Of a DNA stretch of 64,000 bases, positions 61,656 to 64,000 are shown in pieces. Position 1 is the stretch's first letter. Every line of letters begins with the position of its first letter. The position numbers and the translations under genes are program-made. The stretch covers positions 107,641-171,640 of the forward strand of contig NZ_JABXWU010000004.1 in assembly GCF_014595945.1 (NCBI RefSeq). Reading direction: 5' to 3'. A model generated the notes under the pieces. That model was not told where the DNA came from, made no database searches, and was given only the letters and a program-made list of their open reading frames with translations. The DNA comes from Alkalibacillus aidingensis. Lineage in GTDB: Bacteria > Bacillota > Bacilli > Bacillales > Alkalibacillaceae.

Positions 61656-61729
61656 ATCCGGGGTGGGAATCGAACCCACTAGAACCACTTTCCATGAAGT
61701 GGTGGCGCACCATTTGCCTTCCCTTGAAT
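61656..61729 (-). ncRNA. tRNA-like 74-nt structure in the GNAT leader
   Basis: On the minus strand the sequence folds as a tRNA. The T arm is GTGGG-TTCGATT-CCCAC (61679-61663) and the variable region TTCTA. The anticodon arm CCACT / AGTGG has an 8-nt loop with CAT. The D stem is GGC/GCC with a GG-containing loop. The acceptor stem ATTC-AA-GGG / CCCGGAT has a 2-nt bulge. The bulge, the 3-bp D stem and the 8-nt anticodon loop make a working tRNA unlikely. It could be a decayed tRNA or a tRNA mimic in the leader of the GNAT gene. Confidence 0.5.
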
Positions 61730-61813
61730 TTAGCTAAATGAATTTTACAACATTCCAAGCCATTTGAAAATAGGTAATCATCACTTTTTAAAAGTTAATT
61801 TTTTCTGCCAATT

Positions 61814-62719
61814 TTACTGGTATAAATCCTCTAATGCGGACTGTAACTCAGGGAATTGAAACTCATAGCCAGACGTCTCTAATTTCTTAGGATAAACATA
61901 CTGTCCCTTTAGAATTAAATCGCTCATTTCACCTAAAACGGATCTGATTGCCAATGCTGGCGCTGGTAACCAATGAGGCTTATTAAGGACTTGCCCTAAG
62001 GTTTTACCGAAGTCTTTATTCCTTTTAGGGTTGGGTGTGGTCAGATTAACTGGTCCTTTAATGCTACTTTGTTCGATAATAAAATCAATCATACGGACGA
62101 CATCTAAAATATGAACCCATGACAACCATTGTTGGCCACTACCTAATTTTCCACCTACCATTAATTTATACGGCAAGGCTATCTTCGGAAGGGCACCATA
62201 ACTAGCATCTAAAATCACGCCGAAGCGAGCCTTGACAGTACGAACACCCAACTGCTTAGCTTCGTCAACCTCAGTCTCCCAAACTGAGCACACTTCGGCG
62301 AGAAAATCCTCACCTGGGTTAACGGTATCTTCCGTAAAAATCTCCTCATGAGATGTTCCATAATATCCAATTGCCGATGCATTTATATAGACACGTGGCG
62401 TCTCACCTAATGCACCCATGATGCGAATCACCTCACGAGTGGTCGTGATACGACTATCAAGTATTTGCTTTTTACGTTCCTCATTCCAACGACCCACGTT
62501 TAATGATTCACCCGCCAAATTAATCACTGCATCTATGTTATGAAGTTCAATTTCGGGATGACTATCTTTGGACAGCCATTGAATATATTTAACATTGGGT
62601 TCATCTTGATATCGGTCAGGGTTTCTTGTCAGGACGAAGATCTCATCATCCTTAGCTGTAAAATGGTCGATTAGATGACGACCTACAAACCCTGTACCAC
62701 CAGCCATAACAATTCTCAA
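61814..62719 (-). CDS. yfhF: NAD(P)-binding epimerase-like protein (YfhF, TIGR01777 family)
   Basis: The 301-residue protein has the Rossmann motif VMAGGTGFVGRHLI at its start, INLAGESLNVGRW near residue 67, and YINASAIGYYG near residue 111. The C-terminal segment PAPALAIRSVLGEMSDL is characteristic of the family once called SulA-like. The substrate is unknown. It begins at a TTG at 62719 with AAGGAGG upstream. As in B. subtilis, it is divergent from recX. Confidence 0.88.
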   Translation of the reverse strand: MRIVMAGGTGFVGRHLIDHFTAKDDEIFVLTRNPDRYQDEPNVKYIQWLSKDSHPEIELHNIDAVINLAGESLNVGRWNEERKKQILDSRITTTREVIRIMGALGETPRVYINASAIGYYGTSHEEIFTEDTVNPGEDFLAEVCSVWETEVDEAKQLGVRTVKARFGVILDASYGALPKIALPYKLMVGGKLGSGQQWLSWVHILDVVRMIDFIIEQSSIKGPVNLTTPNPKRNKDFGKTLGQVLNKPHWLPAPALAIRSVLGEMSDLILKGQYVYPKKLETSGYEFQFPELQSALEDLYQ

Positions 62720-62782
62720 AGTGGATGTACCTCCTTACCAATCTATATTATAATAAAATAAAGAAAACTTAGGAGTATCGCC

Positions 62783-63598
62783 ATGGTGATTAGTAAAATT
62801 TCGAAACAAAAAAAGAATAGCAAACGTTACAACATCTATATTGAACGACAAGGTCGTGATGAGTTTGCTTTTGGTGTGCATGAGGATCTACTAGTACGAT
62901 ATGAATTGCGTAAAGGAATGGACCTATCAGAAGCAAAAATGGCTGAAATTAAAGAGCAAGATGCGATGTACAAGTACTATACCCTGTCGATTAATTACTT
63001 AAGCTACCGGATGCGAGCTAAATCAGAAATCGTAAAGTATCTTGAGAAGAAAGAAGCGACAGATGAAGAGATTGCATTTGTAATTGAACGGCTTGAAAGA
63101 GAGAATCTTGTTGATGATTTAGCATTCAGTGAAGCCTATGTGCGAACGAAAATGAATACATCATCCAATGGTCCGAATCGAATTCGTCAAGAGCTCTACC
63201 AAAAGCATATATCAGAAGCTATGGTAGAACAAGCCCTAAAGTACTATACACAAGAAAAAGAGATCGAGAAATTAGTCAAACTTATTGAGAAGAAATTGAC
63301 TGCTACGAGAAAAAAATCCTTTCAAGAACAAATCAATCAGTTAAAACAGTCCTTATTACAAAAAGGCTTTTCATATGAAAGTATTGAAATCGCCCTAGAA
63401 TCCATTGACCCAGGTGTAAATGAGGAAGAAGAAATGCAAGCTTTAACATACCAAGGGGAAAAGGCGTGGCGTAGATATGCTAGAAAGCATGAAGGTTATG
63501 AACTCAGCCAAAAAGTCAAAGCCTCACTTTACCAAAAAGGCTTTCAATCAGATTTGATTAATCAATTTATTGAAGAGAAAGAAATGGAAGAGGAATAG
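62783..63598 (+). CDS. recX: Recombination regulator RecX
   Basis: The 271-residue protein has the three-helix RecX repeats, with ALNYLSYRMRAKSEIVKYL-like text near residue 70 (here INYLSYRMRAKSEIVKYLEK) and VIERLERENLVDDLAFSEAY near residue 107. Two further repeats follow to the end. RecX limits RecA filament growth. AGGAGTA precedes the ATG. It is a single gene with a terminator and lies divergent from yfhF, the order found in B. subtilis. Confidence 0.92.
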   Translation: MVISKISKQKKNSKRYNIYIERQGRDEFAFGVHEDLLVRYELRKGMDLSEAKMAEIKEQDAMYKYYTLSINYLSYRMRAKSEIVKYLEKKEATDEEIAFVIERLERENLVDDLAFSEAYVRTKMNTSSNGPNRIRQELYQKHISEAMVEQALKYYTQEKEIEKLVKLIEKKLTATRKKSFQEQINQLKQSLLQKGFSYESIEIALESIDPGVNEEEEMQALTYQGEKAWRRYARKHEGYELSQKVKASLYQKGFQSDLINQFIEEKEMEEE

Positions 63599-63620
63599 GC
63601 ATACACAGAAGGAGATAGGT

Positions 63621-63666
63621 TTTCCGGCGAACACCGAATTCATTCAGTATTCGCCGGATTCTTTAA
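63621..63666. terminator. Terminator after recX
   Basis: A 9-bp stem (TCCGGCGAA / TTCGCCGGA) with an 18-nt loop is followed by TTCTTTAAT. Confidence 0.8.
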
Positions 63667-63732
63667 TAATTCCTCGTTTTCGGTCTATTCCATAACCAAC
63701 CGACAAGTGTTGTATCCACTTCACATTATCTT

Positions 63733-64000
63733 CTACTTATCTACATGAATCTCCGCGCGGCCATCATCTTGATTAATAATCTGTTTCGCATAATCTTCTG
63801 GTGATGGTAAGACGGATGGGTCAGGAACATAATCACTTTCATTCCAAAACGGTGTATTCATTCCTCCCATGTAGACAGCAGTTACGGCAATGTCCTCATC
63901 AGCCCATTCTTTTTGTAGACTTTCAGTAAATCCACGTTGAGCGTATTTACTTGCACAATAAGCTGACTCTTTAACTTTCCCAGTTAATCCAGCTGTGGAA
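63733..64000 (-). CDS. Short-chain dehydrogenase/reductase, C-terminal part (cut by the window end)
   Basis: The 89 visible codons include STAGLTGKV, the catalytic YCASK (Tyr-X3-Lys) and QRGFTESLQKEWADEDIAVTAVYMGGMNTPFW, typical of the C-terminal half of SDR enzymes with the nicotinamide-binding loop. The N-terminal half, with the Rossmann motif, lies beyond 64000. The C-terminus ends DGRAEIHVDK. The substrate is unknown. Confidence 0.85.
   Translation of the reverse strand, partial: STAGLTGKVKESAYCASKYAQRGFTESLQKEWADEDIAVTAVYMGGMNTPFWNESDYVPDPSVLPSPEDYAKQIINQDDGRAEIHVDK

Noticed and set aside
61459-61758. 99-codon minus-strand frame across the GNAT leader
   Set aside because: It runs through the tRNA-like and switch structures, has no ribosome binding site and is out of frame with the GNAT gene it overlaps.
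61511-61760. Classical T-box riboswitch before the GNAT gene
   Set aside because: Only AGGGTGGT recalls the T-box core. The rest of that core and the Stem I motifs with a specifier loop are missing.

Overview
The window looks like chromosomal DNA of a low-GC Bacillota, most likely a moderately halophilic or alkaliphilic member of the Bacillaceae. This rests on strong AGGAGG-type ribosome binding sites, frequent TTG and GTG starts, many intrinsic terminators, several gene groups with B. subtilis counterparts (yrkI-E-F-H-J, yfkJ-I-H, yxlE-F-G, yfhF-recX, mreBH, yhfW), and acidic surface-exposed protein domains. The genus cannot be fixed from the sequence alone. There is no prophage, no transposase gene, no CRISPR array and no rRNA.

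Layout. 1-3.6 kb: a GC-rich tandem repeat, then a DUF3311/sodium-solute symporter pair and small genes. 3.58-4.68 kb: a transposase-less element with 27-bp inverted ends and an 8-9 bp target duplication carries one membrane-anchored protein gene. 4.8-10.6 kb: a YjbQ-type enzyme, an amidase, and a divergent metabolic module made of an SdhA-like flavoprotein with a 2Fe-2S protein and two Asp/Glu-racemase-superfamily proteins. 11.3-12.9 kb: a LysM-Gmad2 protein, a YckD-like protein and tRNA-Ala(GGC). 13.2-17.0 kb: a reactive-sulfur operon (TusA, DsrE, TusA-rhodanese, rhodanese-persulfide dioxygenase, TauE) with repeated CsoR/CstR-like operators. 17.2-22.1 kb: a copper-type module (two small envelope proteins, a two-component system, a CopB ATPase). 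22.2-34.4 kb: c-di-GMP enzymes (GGDEF-EAL and PAS-GGDEF), a V4R protein, a truncated globin-coupled chemoreceptor, a CAP-domain protein, a Pro-Gly-Gln repeat surface protein and a Rieske oxidoreductase. 34.5-50.3 kb: transport and housekeeping genes (K+/H+ antiporter, ABC exporter, EamA, MreBH, LMW phosphatase-YihY operon, MFS, OsmC, YuiF antiporter, PdaA, an AlkA-like glycosylase). 50.3-58.9 kb: a type IV pilus locus, three minor pilins divergent from pilB-C-A-D-M-N-O. 58.9-64.0 kb: yxlEFG, a GNAT gene behind a tRNA-like leader, yfhF, recX and a truncated SDR gene.

How parts may work together. PilB has an N-terminal MshEN domain with two c-di-GMP-binding-type motifs, and two GGDEF proteins with intact active sites and RxxD inhibitory sites lie in the same window, so pilus activity is plausibly tuned by c-di-GMP. 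The sulfur operon should convert persulfide sulfur to sulfite or thiosulfate and export it under a persulfide-sensing repressor encoded elsewhere.

Main surprises: (i) the cargo-carrying inverted-repeat element at 3.58-4.68 kb; (ii) a 74-nt tRNA-like structure upstream of a GNAT gene whose Shine-Dalgarno sequence sits in a terminator-like hairpin; (iii) the complete type IV pilus locus with a long beta-repeat PilX-like protein; (iv) a globin sensor lacking its distal half; (v) a maleate-isomerase-like protein with both catalytic cysteines replaced; (vi) three families of structured intergenic repeats, each present at two loci.
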